Positions 56,383-64,000 of a stretch of DNA of 64,000 nucleotides are shown here, piece after piece. Every line of letters begins with the position of its first letter. The stretch's first letter is position 1. Below the pieces are notes generated by a model. That model was not told where the DNA came from, searched no databases, and saw only the letters and a list, made by a program, of their open reading frames with translations. Source of the DNA: Myxococcota bacterium (GTDB lineage Bacteria; Myxococcota_A; UBA9042; DTJE01). The DNA is taken from contig JAGOKF010000006.1 in NCBI GenBank assembly GCA_017994695.1, positions 1 through 64,000 on the forward strand, given 5' to 3'. Both the position numbers and the translations under genes were made by a program.

Positions 56383-57708
56383 TCAGCGCCAGTCGGGGGC
56401 CCCCCAGGGTTCCCCCTTGTCGGTCAGCGGATACTGGTAGCGGCCGTCCTCGGACATCAGGAAGACCCGCCAGCGCCCCCCGCGGTCGGACAGGAAGACC
56501 AGCCACCGCCCGTCGGGGGACCAGGCCGGGTTGGTGTTGCTTCCCTGCTGCTGGGTCAGGCGGTTCAACTGGCCCGACAGGTTCACCGTGAAGATGTCCG
56601 ACACGAAGTCGTCCATGCCCGAGAAGGCGATGATCCCCCGGGGACCGAACCGGGGCGCGGTGTTGTAGGACCCGGCCATCGTCAGGCGCCGCTCCCCCGT
56701 GCCGTCGATGCCGATCACGTGGACCTGGGGCCGGCCGCTCCGGCTGCTGCAGAAGGCCACCAGCCGGCCGTCGGGGGAGAGGGACGGGTCCACCTCGTCC
56801 CAGGGGGAGTCGGTCAGGCGGCGGATCTCCTCGCCGGTCCGCGCGTCGATCAGCACCAGGTCGGCCTGCCCGTCGATGTCCACCGAGGCGACGATCTTCC
56901 GGCCGTCCGGGGTCATCTCGGCGCCCCGGTACTGCCGCTGGTCGTGGGTGATTCGCCGGTTCCCCAGGTAGATCTGGGGCAGGCCGGGCAGGAAGGAGGT
57001 GTAGAGGACGCCCCCGGGGGCGAACCTCGGGAAGAGGTTCGCGGACCCGTTGTGCACCAGGGTGCGCCGCCCGGACCCGTCCATCTCCATCGCGACGAGG
57101 TCCCAGACGAAGTTCCCGGTCCGGAGGGCCAGCACGATCTCGCTGCCGAAGACGCCCGGCTTGCCCGTGATCGCCTCGATCAGCGAGTTCACGAACTCGT
57201 GGACCGATCGCCGGACCGCCGAGTCGGAAAGCCCGGTGAACCGGTCCACCTTGACGGGAATCGCCTGCCGGTCGTTCACCGACCAGAGGCGGAACCGCAG
57301 GTCGATCCCCCCGGCGGACCGGGAGATCTGGGTGGTCACCAGGTAGCGGGCCCCGACGTTGAACCAGTCGTCGAACCGCGGCGTGGCCGGGTCCGTGGCG
57401 GCCGGATCCCCCAGGAAGGAGGCCCGATCCAGGACGTTGAAGAAGCCCGACAGGGTCAGGTCCTTCGACAGCACCTGGTCCACGGTCCCGCAGGCCTGGC
57501 CGGTCCCCTCGGGGCAGCGGAACGGCGAGACGGCGATCGGGTCCAGGGATCGCGCCGAGGGACCCACGACGACGTGGATGGCCTGGAACAGGTCCGAACT
57601 GTCGGGCCCCCGGGAGGGGAGAGGCGGGGTCTGGGCCAGCACCCCGGCAGCCGTCCCGAGACACAGGAACCCGAAGACGCAATGACAGAACCCGTTCCTG
57701 GCCGACAT
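56383..57708 (-). CDS. tolB: TolB-like beta-propeller protein
   Basis: 441 residues: a signal peptide ending VLAQ, an N-terminal domain with SGFFNVLDRASFL, then five TolB/WD40-like blades such as SPDGRLVAFCSSRSGRPQVH and SPDGRWLVFLSDRGG. Periplasmic, normally part of the Tol-Pal system linking outer membrane and peptidoglycan during division. No tolA, tolQ, tolR or pal gene lies nearby in this window, so the partners must be elsewhere. Confidence 0.93.
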   Translation of the reverse strand: MSARNGFCHCVFGFLCLGTAAGVLAQTPPLPSRGPDSSDLFQAIHVVVGPSARSLDPIAVSPFRCPEGTGQACGTVDQVLSKDLTLSGFFNVLDRASFLGDPAATDPATPRFDDWFNVGARYLVTTQISRSAGGIDLRFRLWSVNDRQAIPVKVDRFTGLSDSAVRRSVHEFVNSLIEAITGKPGVFGSEIVLALRTGNFVWDLVAMEMDGSGRRTLVHNGSANLFPRFAPGGVLYTSFLPGLPQIYLGNRRITHDQRQYRGAEMTPDGRKIVASVDIDGQADLVLIDARTGEEIRRLTDSPWDEVDPSLSPDGRLVAFCSSRSGRPQVHVIGIDGTGERRLTMAGSYNTAPRFGPRGIIAFSGMDDFVSDIFTVNLSGQLNRLTQQQGSNTNPAWSPDGRWLVFLSDRGGRWRVFLMSEDGRYQYPLTDKGEPWGAPDWR

Positions 57709-57760
57709 GCTCCCTCCGGAATGCTTCGCGGAATGCCCGCGGACCCGGTCCCGCGGGCGG

Positions 57761-60499
57761 TCAGTTCCGGCACACCTCGTTGCAGGCGGTCCCGCCCACG
57801 GCCTGGCAGTGCTGGATGCAGGAGTCCACCTTCACGCCGCAGACGAAGGCGCATCGCTGGGCCCCCGCCCCCTTCACGCAGCCCTCGATGCAGTCCTCGA
57901 CGCTCCCCTTGCAGAGGTCGTCGCAGGTCGCCGCCTGGTCCAGGAAGACCGACAGGCACCGCTTCTGGCAGGCGAAGGGCCGGGACCGGTACACGATCTC
58001 GATCCGGTCGTTGTACTCCAGCGGCTTCGAGAACAGCAGGGCGTTCTCCAGGCGCTCCCCCAGCGAGACGTCGAAGAGGGGGCAGACCGGGGAGTTGGCC
58101 ACCAGCTGGTAGTCCCAGGCGTCGCCCTGGCCCTGGGGCGTCAGGGGGAGGCAGTTGCCGGCGGAATCGGTCCGGGCGCAACGCCCCCTGGAGTCGTACT
58201 GGTAGACCTCGATCGCCTCACCGGAAGCGCAGATTTCCGCGCAACCCGGGATGCCCCCGAAGAGGTCCTGGCAGGTCTTGAAGCAGTCCTCGGCCCCACA
58301 GGCCTGCTGGCACTTCTCGCGGTCCTGGAAGCCGGCGAGGGTCTCGCATCGCGTCTCGCAGGGCCAGTCCAGGGGCCGGGGGAGGCAGATCTGGGTCAGC
58401 AAGGGGATGACCAGGTTCGCGATGGCCTCCAGGGAGGGCTCGATGCCCTGGTCCGAGCAGATGTTCGAGAACTGCCCGTAGGACCCCTGGCCGAAGGCCC
58501 GGGCGACGTCGATGTACCGGGCGCCCAGGGCGGCCTTCCCCTGGCGGCTCAGGCAGACGAAGTTGTAGATCGAGGTCGTCGGGGCTTTCGCGTCGCACAT
58601 GCAGTCGAAATAGCGCTTCCGGATGTCGTCGGACCGGGCCCCGGCGGCGTAGATGCCCGACAGCACGTTGGGGCTCCCGTCCTCGAGGGTCAGCACGTCG
58701 CCGGTGATCGTCGCGAAGACCACCTGGGCCGGGTCGGGCTTCAGACTGCGGAGCAGGTTGACGAACCGGGCGGTGGAGTACAGGGGGCACTTCTTCACGT
58801 CGAAGGCCCCGCCGGTGAGGCACTTCGTGTAGTCGCACTCCCCGTTGGGCAGGCAGCCGTTCTCGTCCCGGAGGCAGGAGCACCGGCCGAAGTCCTCGCT
58901 GGGGACCACGTTGTCCAGCACCCCGGGGCTCTTCTCGTACTCGGGGGCGGAGCAGTCGTCCTCGTCGCCCATCACGACGATCAGCAGGTAGGCATCGTCC
59001 CGGAGGAAGGCCCGGGCCTGGTTGCGGTTCTCCCCGTCGGGGTCCAGGGCCATCCAGGCCGCCCGGAGGCCCTGCTCCTGGTTGCCGCAGATCGACTGGG
59101 CGGCGCCCACCGTGGCCATGCACTGGAACAGCAGCTCGAAGACCTTGGCCCGGGCGACCTCCCGGGCCGCGACCTCCTCCGCCGTGTCGCCGGTCGGCAG
59201 GGACTTCCAGGCCGGATCCCAGTCGGGATGCCCGGCCCACTTCCCGGCGATCCAGTCCTTCAGGTACTGGTCGGCGACGGTGTTGTTCAGGATGGTCGGA
59301 CCCTCCCACTGGTAGGAGCCGTCGGGATTCCGGCCCTTCAGGCCCGGGCAGTAGCCCGTCGCGGGAGGCTGGAGGCACCCCGCCCCGGTCGGGTCGTCCC
59401 CGGGGTAGAGGCAGCGGAACTCGGGGATGCCGAACTCGGCGGTGCAACGGTCCGAGCAGGAGGCCTGGGCGTTGCAGGCCAGCGTGCAGAGGAATTCCTG
59501 GTTCTTGAACGTGGTGCGGCACTGGCTCCTGCAGTCGGCCGCCTGGCAGACCTGGGCGCACCGGGCGGGGTCGTGGAGGAAGTCCCCGCAGATGCCCTCG
59601 CAGCTGTTGTCCCCGCCGCAGACGTGCTGGCAGGCGACGGTCTTCGAGACCTGCCGGCAGACGTCGTAGCACGAGTCGTTCGCCGCCTGGCACCGGGCCT
59701 GGCACGCCGCGGCGTCCTGGAGGAACTCGGCGCAGACGGTCGCGCACTCGGCGCCCCGGCACCGGGTCGCGCAGTCGACCGATGAGGGGAGGGTGTCGTT
59801 GGCCAGGCAGGCCCCGGTGTCACAGGAGGACGCCTCGCACATCGAGGGGCGATCCCCGGAGGAGACCGTCGAGCACCCGTCGGGCATCCCGAAGACCCGG
59901 GCGCACCGCCCGGCGTCGTTGTCCCGGTCGCACTTGTACCGGCACTGGGTGGACATCGTGTAGAGATAGTCCCCCGGATAGCGGTCGTCGGCCCCGCCCG
60001 CCTTCACCTCCGGCGGGTAGTCGCAGACCCACAACTGGGCGGCCGGCTTCGATTCGCAGACCCATCCTGCCGGGTCCGGCAGGTCGGTCCGCGCCTGGCA
60101 CTGGGCGTCGTTGAGGCAGGGGAGGACCCGCTTCTCCACGCAGTCCGGGGGCATGTCCACGGCCGGCTGGTACAGGAACCGGCCCCGGACCGCCTTCTTG
60201 TCCTTCGCCGTCGGGCACACGTTGGTGGTGGTGACCGCCAGCTGCATGTCGATGGCCGTGTATTTCTGGAAGACGTCCAGGAAGGCCTTGAAGGAACGCG
60301 CCAGGTTCTGCTGCTCCTGGCACATCGAGGGCGAGTCGTCGATGACCCAGAGGACGTCGAGCTTGGCCGGCTTGCCCCGGTCGCGGATCTCCTGCACCTG
60401 GACCTGGTAGGTGCTGGTCAGGTTCCGGACGGGAACGTCGTTGCAGGCCGCGACCAGCCCGGTCACGAGCCAGAGAGCGCCGATGGTCCGCAGTTTCAT
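57761..60499 (-). CDS. von Willebrand A-like lipoprotein with about 75 cysteines
   Basis: 912 residues; signal ends LVAAC. LDVLWVIDDSPSM near residue 48 is the start of a von Willebrand A domain with the metal-binding DxSxS; the domain seems interrupted by a long insert (about 180-390) of CxxxC pairs every 10-15 residues (CATRCRGAECATVC, CQARCQAANDSC) before it resumes near AYLLIVVMGDEDDC. A second Cys-rich block closes the protein. About 75 cysteines in all. ATG is chosen over an adjacent GTG. It is likely a surface adhesion or matrix protein stabilised by disulfides. Confidence 0.85.
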   Translation of the reverse strand: MKLRTIGALWLVTGLVAACNDVPVRNLTSTYQVQVQEIRDRGKPAKLDVLWVIDDSPSMCQEQQNLARSFKAFLDVFQKYTAIDMQLAVTTTNVCPTAKDKKAVRGRFLYQPAVDMPPDCVEKRVLPCLNDAQCQARTDLPDPAGWVCESKPAAQLWVCDYPPEVKAGGADDRYPGDYLYTMSTQCRYKCDRDNDAGRCARVFGMPDGCSTVSSGDRPSMCEASSCDTGACLANDTLPSSVDCATRCRGAECATVCAEFLQDAAACQARCQAANDSCYDVCRQVSKTVACQHVCGGDNSCEGICGDFLHDPARCAQVCQAADCRSQCRTTFKNQEFLCTLACNAQASCSDRCTAEFGIPEFRCLYPGDDPTGAGCLQPPATGYCPGLKGRNPDGSYQWEGPTILNNTVADQYLKDWIAGKWAGHPDWDPAWKSLPTGDTAEEVAAREVARAKVFELLFQCMATVGAAQSICGNQEQGLRAAWMALDPDGENRNQARAFLRDDAYLLIVVMGDEDDCSAPEYEKSPGVLDNVVPSEDFGRCSCLRDENGCLPNGECDYTKCLTGGAFDVKKCPLYSTARFVNLLRSLKPDPAQVVFATITGDVLTLEDGSPNVLSGIYAAGARSDDIRKRYFDCMCDAKAPTTSIYNFVCLSRQGKAALGARYIDVARAFGQGSYGQFSNICSDQGIEPSLEAIANLVIPLLTQICLPRPLDWPCETRCETLAGFQDREKCQQACGAEDCFKTCQDLFGGIPGCAEICASGEAIEVYQYDSRGRCARTDSAGNCLPLTPQGQGDAWDYQLVANSPVCPLFDVSLGERLENALLFSKPLEYNDRIEIVYRSRPFACQKRCLSVFLDQAATCDDLCKGSVEDCIEGCVKGAGAQRCAFVCGVKVDSCIQHCQAVGGTACNEVCRN

Positions 60500-60528
60500 C
60501 ACGGTCCCCCAGGGGCATTCAGGGGTTG

Positions 60529-60557
60529 AGTCTATCGGTCTCCCGGGCGGGGGTCAA
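60529..60557 (-). promoter_or_regulatory. Promoter of the von Willebrand A lipoprotein gene
   Basis: Minus strand: TTGACC (complement 60552-60557), 17 bases, TAGACT (60529-60534). The -35 box overlaps the stop codon of thyX. Confidence 0.5.
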
Positions 60558-61996
60558 GATGGAGCGGCGGGCCTCGGGAACCGGTCCTTCCCCCCCAGCC
60601 GCGAGGCGCAGAGCGGGAAGGCCTCCCGGACCAGCCCCGCCAGGGCGGTGGTCAGGGACCGGATGTCCCACTGGGCATGGCCGTCCTCCCGGAGGCGGCT
60701 GACGTGGTACACCTCCCGGAGGTTCAGGGTCCACCAGACCCTGCGCCGGTGGGCGTTCAGCAGGCAGTAGGCCGAGGCCGGCTCGCCGGGCCCGCCCAGG
60801 CGCCGGGCCAGGTCCTCGGCCTCCCGGCTCCCCTCTTCCAGGATCTCCCGGAGGGAATCCGCCCGCATCGTGGGGGGAACGGTGATGCCCAGTCCGGGGT
60901 CGTAGGGTCCGGGCGTGGGCGAGGAGATGCGGTGCCGCTTCAACTGGCCGAAGGCGGCCGCCGAGATCACCAGTTCCACCTGGACGATGCCGTGCTCGAA
61001 GGCCCGGGGAAGGGAATCGTGGGGTCCCAGGTGCTCCACCACGGCCTCGAAGAGGGCCCGCCGCTCCCCGGGCCCCAGGGCCTCCACCTCCCGAAGGGCC
61101 TCCCCGGCGTCCAGGCCCGTCGTCTCGCAGACCAGGGCCGCCAGGAGGGTCTCGTCCCCCCGGGGCGTCGCGGCCAGCAGCCGCACGCGGCCTTCCTCCA
61201 GCAGGATCCCGTCCGCCGGGGAGTCCTTGTCCGACCGGGAAGCCCTTCGGCCGGACCGGATCCGTTCCCAAGCATCGGCCACCCGGCGGGAGCGCCCTTC
61301 CAGGTAGGGACCCGGTTCCAGGTATCGCAGCAGGGACGGCGCCAGGGGCCGCGTCGCCTGGAGGATCGCCCGGCCCAGGGCCCGGACCTCCTCCAGGGGA
61401 TGGGCCGCCAGGGTCTGGATCTGGTGCTCGAGGGACCTTGCGTTGAGCGTCATGCCGAGTTGGCCGGTCACCGCCAGCGGGAGGGCGTAGCGGGCATCCT
61501 CCCCCGCCTCCTTCTCGCCGATGCCCAGGGCCATCAGCCGCCCCACCAGCAGGGCATAGCGGGCGAAGGCCCGCTGGCACAGGGTGCGGAAGTCGGCCTC
61601 GAGGCCCGCCCGGACGACCTCTTCGGGCACCACGAAGTCCTCCCCCAGACGGATGTAGCGCTGGGACTTCTCCGTGTAGGAGGCCAGACGGTGGCTTTCG
61701 AGGGCCTCGATGGCCAGGCGGGAGACCTCCGAGACGTCCAGGTTGAAGACCGCATGCTCGGCCACCGAGGCATGCCCCAGGCCGAAGACGATGCGCTCGT
61801 TGGCCGCGCGGGCCTTCCCCACCTCCTGCCGGGCCAGGCGACGGAGTTCCCCGACGGGCCTCGGGTCCCGACTGATCCGGGCGTAGGCGGCCGAGAGGGT
61901 CTCGGGAGTCCAGTCCGGGGGGGAGGGGAGTCCCGCCGCCACCTCGGCGAGCCACTGGGCGTCCACGTTGTAGCCGGCCAGTTCGACCCGGGGCAT
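60554..61996 (-). CDS. Tandem-domain ThyX-like thymidylate synthase
   Basis: 480 residues, about twice the usual ThyX length, made of two ThyX-like domains. In the first, SHRLASYTEKSQRY (101-114) nearly matches the FAD/dUMP motif RHRxxSxxExSxRY, and LNARSLEHQIQTL is the substrate stretch. In the second, KRHRISSPTPGPY (353-365) has RHR but loses the ExSxRY part, while NLREVYHVSRLREDGHAQWD keeps the C-terminal motif. Each half may lack something the other supplies. FAD-dependent dTMP synthesis is the likely job; no thyA is seen here. Confidence 0.85.
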   Translation of the reverse strand: MPRVELAGYNVDAQWLAEVAAGLPSPPDWTPETLSAAYARISRDPRPVGELRRLARQEVGKARAANERIVFGLGHASVAEHAVFNLDVSEVSRLAIEALESHRLASYTEKSQRYIRLGEDFVVPEEVVRAGLEADFRTLCQRAFARYALLVGRLMALGIGEKEAGEDARYALPLAVTGQLGMTLNARSLEHQIQTLAAHPLEEVRALGRAILQATRPLAPSLLRYLEPGPYLEGRSRRVADAWERIRSGRRASRSDKDSPADGILLEEGRVRLLAATPRGDETLLAALVCETTGLDAGEALREVEALGPGERRALFEAVVEHLGPHDSLPRAFEHGIVQVELVISAAAFGQLKRHRISSPTPGPYDPGLGITVPPTMRADSLREILEEGSREAEDLARRLGGPGEPASAYCLLNAHRRRVWWTLNLREVYHVSRLREDGHAQWDIRSLTTALAGLVREAFPLCASRLGGKDRFPRPAAPS

Positions 61997-62114
61997 CGCG
62001 TCGTCCGTGTGGTCCGGCTGCTACCTTTACCCCGAACGCCCCTCCAGGGCAAGCCGGACCGGGACCCCGATCCGCCCCCCGGACCCTGGTCCGTGACGGG
62101 CCGCCGCATCGGAG

Positions 62115-62120
62115 TAGAAT
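62115..62120 (+). promoter_or_regulatory. -10 box of the alr gene
   Basis: TAGAAT, five of six matches, 20 bases before the alr ATG; GTGACG lies 16 bases upstream as a partial -35. Confidence 0.4.
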
Positions 62121-62140
62121 CGGCACCGGAAGGAGGTCCG

Positions 62141-63289
62141 ATGGCGCGACGCCTGACCTGGTGCGAGGTCTCCACCGGCGCCCTGGCGGCCAACCTGCGG
62201 GAATTCCGGTCCCTGGTGGGACCCCGGTGCGAACTGGCCGTGGTGGTGAAGTCCAACGCCTACGGCCACGGCCTGGTGCTGGCCTCCCGGGCCTTCCGGG
62301 ACGCCGGGGCCGACGTCCTGTGCGTCCAGGATCTCTGGGAGGCCGAGGCCCTCCGAGAGGCGGGGATCGGGAGCCCGGTCCACGTCCTGGGACGGGTCGA
62401 GCCGGACCAGGCCCCCGAGGCCGTCGCCCTCGACGTGAGCCTGGTGGTCTATGACGCCGACCTGCTCCGGGCGCTGGATGCCAGCACGCCCCCCGGCCGA
62501 CGGACCCGGATCCACCTGAAGGTGGAGACGGGAACCCACCGCCAGGGGGTGTCCCTGGAGGAGGCCCTGGCCCTGGCGGACCTGGCCCGGAGCCTCCGGG
62601 GCGTCGAGGTGGCCGGGGTGGCCTCCCACTTCGCGGACGTGGAGGACACCACCCACCACGACTTCGCCCGGCGGCAGATGGACCTCTTCCGGGAGGCCCT
62701 CGAGGCGGTGCGCGGGGCGGGGTGGCCCGGGGCCCGGGGGGACCTGGCCAACTCGGCGGCGACGATCCTCTGGCCCGAGGCCCACCTGGACCGGGTGCGC
62801 CTGGGCATCGGGGCCTACGGCATGTGGCCCTCGGCGGAAACCCGGGTCTCGGCGGCGATGATCCACCGGGATCAGGTCTCGCTGCGGCCCGCCCTGACCT
62901 GGAAGTCCCGGATCGCCCAGGTGAAGAAGATCGCCACGGGGGAGTTCATCGGCTACGGCCGGACCTGGCGGACGCCCCGGCCCACCCTGCTGGCGGTGAT
63001 CCCGGTGGGGTATGCCGACGGCTACGACCGAGGACTGTCCAACCTGGCCCACGTGCTGATCCGGGGCCAGAGGGCCGCCGTCCGGGGCCGGGTCTGCATG
63101 AACATGACGATGGTGGACGTCACCGACATCCCCGGCGTGGTCCCGGGGGAGGAGGTGGTCCTGCTGGGAAGCCAGGGGGACGAGACCCTGACCGCGGAAC
63201 GGCTGGCCCAGTGGGCGGGGACCATCAACTACGAGATCACGACCCGGATCGCCGAGTCGGTGCCCCGGGTCCCGGTGGAAACGACCTGA
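62141..63289 (+). CDS. alr: Alanine racemase
   Basis: 382 residues, full length. [11 protein letters not shown] holds the PLP lysine (Lys37) and [10 protein letters not shown] the catalytic Tyr in the second domain. AGGAGGTCCG is an ideal ribosome site. It makes D-alanine for peptidoglycan. The gene is divergent from the ThyX-like gene and 16 bases upstream of hemL. Confidence 0.95.
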   Translation: MARRLTWCEVSTGALAANLREFRSLVGPRCELAVVVKSNAYGHGLVLASRAFRDAGADVLCVQDLWEAEALREAGIGSPVHVLGRVEPDQAPEAVALDVSLVVYDADLLRALDASTPPGRRTRIHLKVETGTHRQGVSLEEALALADLARSLRGVEVAGVASHFADVEDTTHHDFARRQMDLFREALEAVRGAGWPGARGDLANSAATILWPEAHLDRVRLGIGAYGMWPSAETRVSAAMIHRDQVSLRPALTWKSRIAQVKKIATGEFIGYGRTWRTPRPTLLAVIPVGYADGYDRGLSNLAHVLIRGQRAAVRGRVCMNMTMVDVTDIPGVVPGEEVVLLGSQGDETLTAERLAQWAGTINYEITTRIAESVPRVPVETT

Positions 63290-63305
63290 GAGCGGAGGGA
63301 CGCCG

Positions 63306-64000
63306 ATGGAGCAGGACGGGAGGCTGGATCGGAGCCGGCAGTGGATGGACCGCGCCCGGAAGGTGATCCCCGGGGGCGTCAACAGCCCGGTCCGGGCGAT
63401 GAAGAGCGTCGGGGGAACCCCCTTCTTCGCCGCCTCGGGCGACGGGGCCTGGATCCTCGACGAGGACGGGAACCGGTACCTGGACTACGTGCTCTCCTGG
63501 GGCCCCCTGATCCTGGGGCACCGGCACCCGGAGGTGGTCCGGGCGGTGCGAGAGGCCCTCGAGGAAGGCATGTCCTACGGGGCTCCCACGGTCCGGGAGG
63601 TCCTGCTCGCCGAGCGGATCTGCGGCGCGATCCCCGGGGTCGAGATGGTGCGGCTGGTCAGCAGCGGCACCGAGGCGACCATGAGCGCGGTGCGGGTGGC
63701 CCGGGGATTCACCGGGAGGTCCCGGATCGTGAAGTTCGAGGGGTGCTATCACGGCCACGCGGACTTCCTGCTGGTCCGGGCCGGGAGCGGGGCCCTGACC
63801 TTCGGGGCCCCCGACAGCGCCGGGGTGCCCCCCGAGTTCGCGATGCACACCCTGACGGTCCCCTACAACGATCCCGAGGCCCTGGACCGGGTCTTCCGGG
63901 AGGTCGGGGGGGAGATCGCGGCGGTCATCGTGGAGCCGGTGGTCGGCAACATGGGCGTGGTGGCGCCGACTCCCGGGTTCCTGGAGGCCCTGGACTCGGT
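63306..64000 (+). CDS. hemL: Glutamate-1-semialdehyde 2,1-aminomutase, partial
   Basis: The start of a class III aminotransferase running off the window end (232 codons seen, about half). [35 protein letters not shown] and [17 protein letters not shown] are characteristic of HemL, which makes 5-aminolevulinate for haem. The PLP lysine lies beyond the window. GAGGGACGCCG precedes the ATG. Confidence 0.94.
   Translation, partial: MEQDGRLDRSRQWMDRARKVIPGGVNSPVRAMKSVGGTPFFAASGDGAWILDEDGNRYLDYVLSWGPLILGHRHPEVVRAVREALEEGMSYGAPTVREVLLAERICGAIPGVEMVRLVSSGTEATMSAVRVARGFTGRSRIVKFEGCYHGHADFLLVRAGSGALTFGAPDSAGVPPEFAMHTLTVPYNDPEALDRVFREVGGEIAAVIVEPVVGNMGVVAPTPGFLEALDS

Overview
The window is a very GC-rich bacterial chromosome segment with an rRNA operon. 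Lipoproteins with Cys-rich GxDGCG repeats, D-rich NGxDDDG loops, a von Willebrand A protein, PEGA-type Ser/Thr kinases and Trp/Tyr-rich secreted proteins are typical of deltaproteobacterial lineages such as Myxococcota and relatives. That placement is inference; the 16S gene at 4012-5536 would settle it.

Region 1 (1-6000): a complete 16S-Ile-Ala-23S-5S operon on the minus strand, with two long processing stems, boxA-like elements and three tandem promoters. Region 2 (6007-11891, minus): a tightly packed translation operon, cysS, a J-like protein, def, fmt, a lipoprotein and a small protein, preceded by a CPBP membrane protease gene. Region 3 (11938-14778): a FadD-type acyl-CoA ligase, a GNAT acetyltransferase and a stand-alone CoA-binding protein, a possible ligase-acetylation module. 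Region 4 (14917-31741): mainly exported proteins. These are a lipoprotein, a phosphoesterase, a CAP-domain lipoprotein, a Cys-rich repeat lipoprotein, a 1033-residue lipoprotein with a possible TULIP/BPI-like half, a lipoprotein with a CHAT (caspase-like) domain, a Ser/Thr kinase, a Trp/Tyr-rich repeat protein and a ZU5/NlpC-like gene that appears broken by two frameshifts.

Region 5 (31857-39422, plus): an apparent eight-gene envelope operon with its own promoter. It encodes a UDP-galactopyranose-mutase-like flavoprotein, GT2, a polysaccharide deacetylase, a HIT protein, a 691-residue protein I do not recognise, two lipoproteins and a MepA-type murein endopeptidase that seems to start at CTG. 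Region 6 (39468-45418, minus): an ABC exporter of the GldA/GldF/GldG type plus a DUF4340 protein. Region 7 (45568-50850): coaE (possibly leaderless), HU, pgi, a uracil-PRTase-like gene, hpt, a metallo-beta-lactamase-fold hydrolase and a DEDD exonuclease.

Region 8 (50876-53273): an orphan strong promoter driving a possible structured small RNA, tryptophanase, and a divergent Crp/Fnr regulator with a sigma-54-type promoter. Region 9 (53325-60499, minus): a Cys-rich lipoprotein, a GILT-like lipoprotein with three thioredoxin-like domains, YihY, TolB and a von Willebrand A lipoprotein with about 75 cysteines, suggesting an envelope rich in disulfides. Region 10 (60554-64000): a tandem-domain ThyX, alr and the start of hemL.

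The best candidates for undescribed biology are the secreted CHAT lipoprotein beside the TULIP-like lipoprotein, the unrecognised protein in the envelope operon, the triple thioredoxin-fold lipoprotein, and the small-RNA/tryptophanase/Crp locus. No CRISPR array, insertion sequence or prophage was seen.
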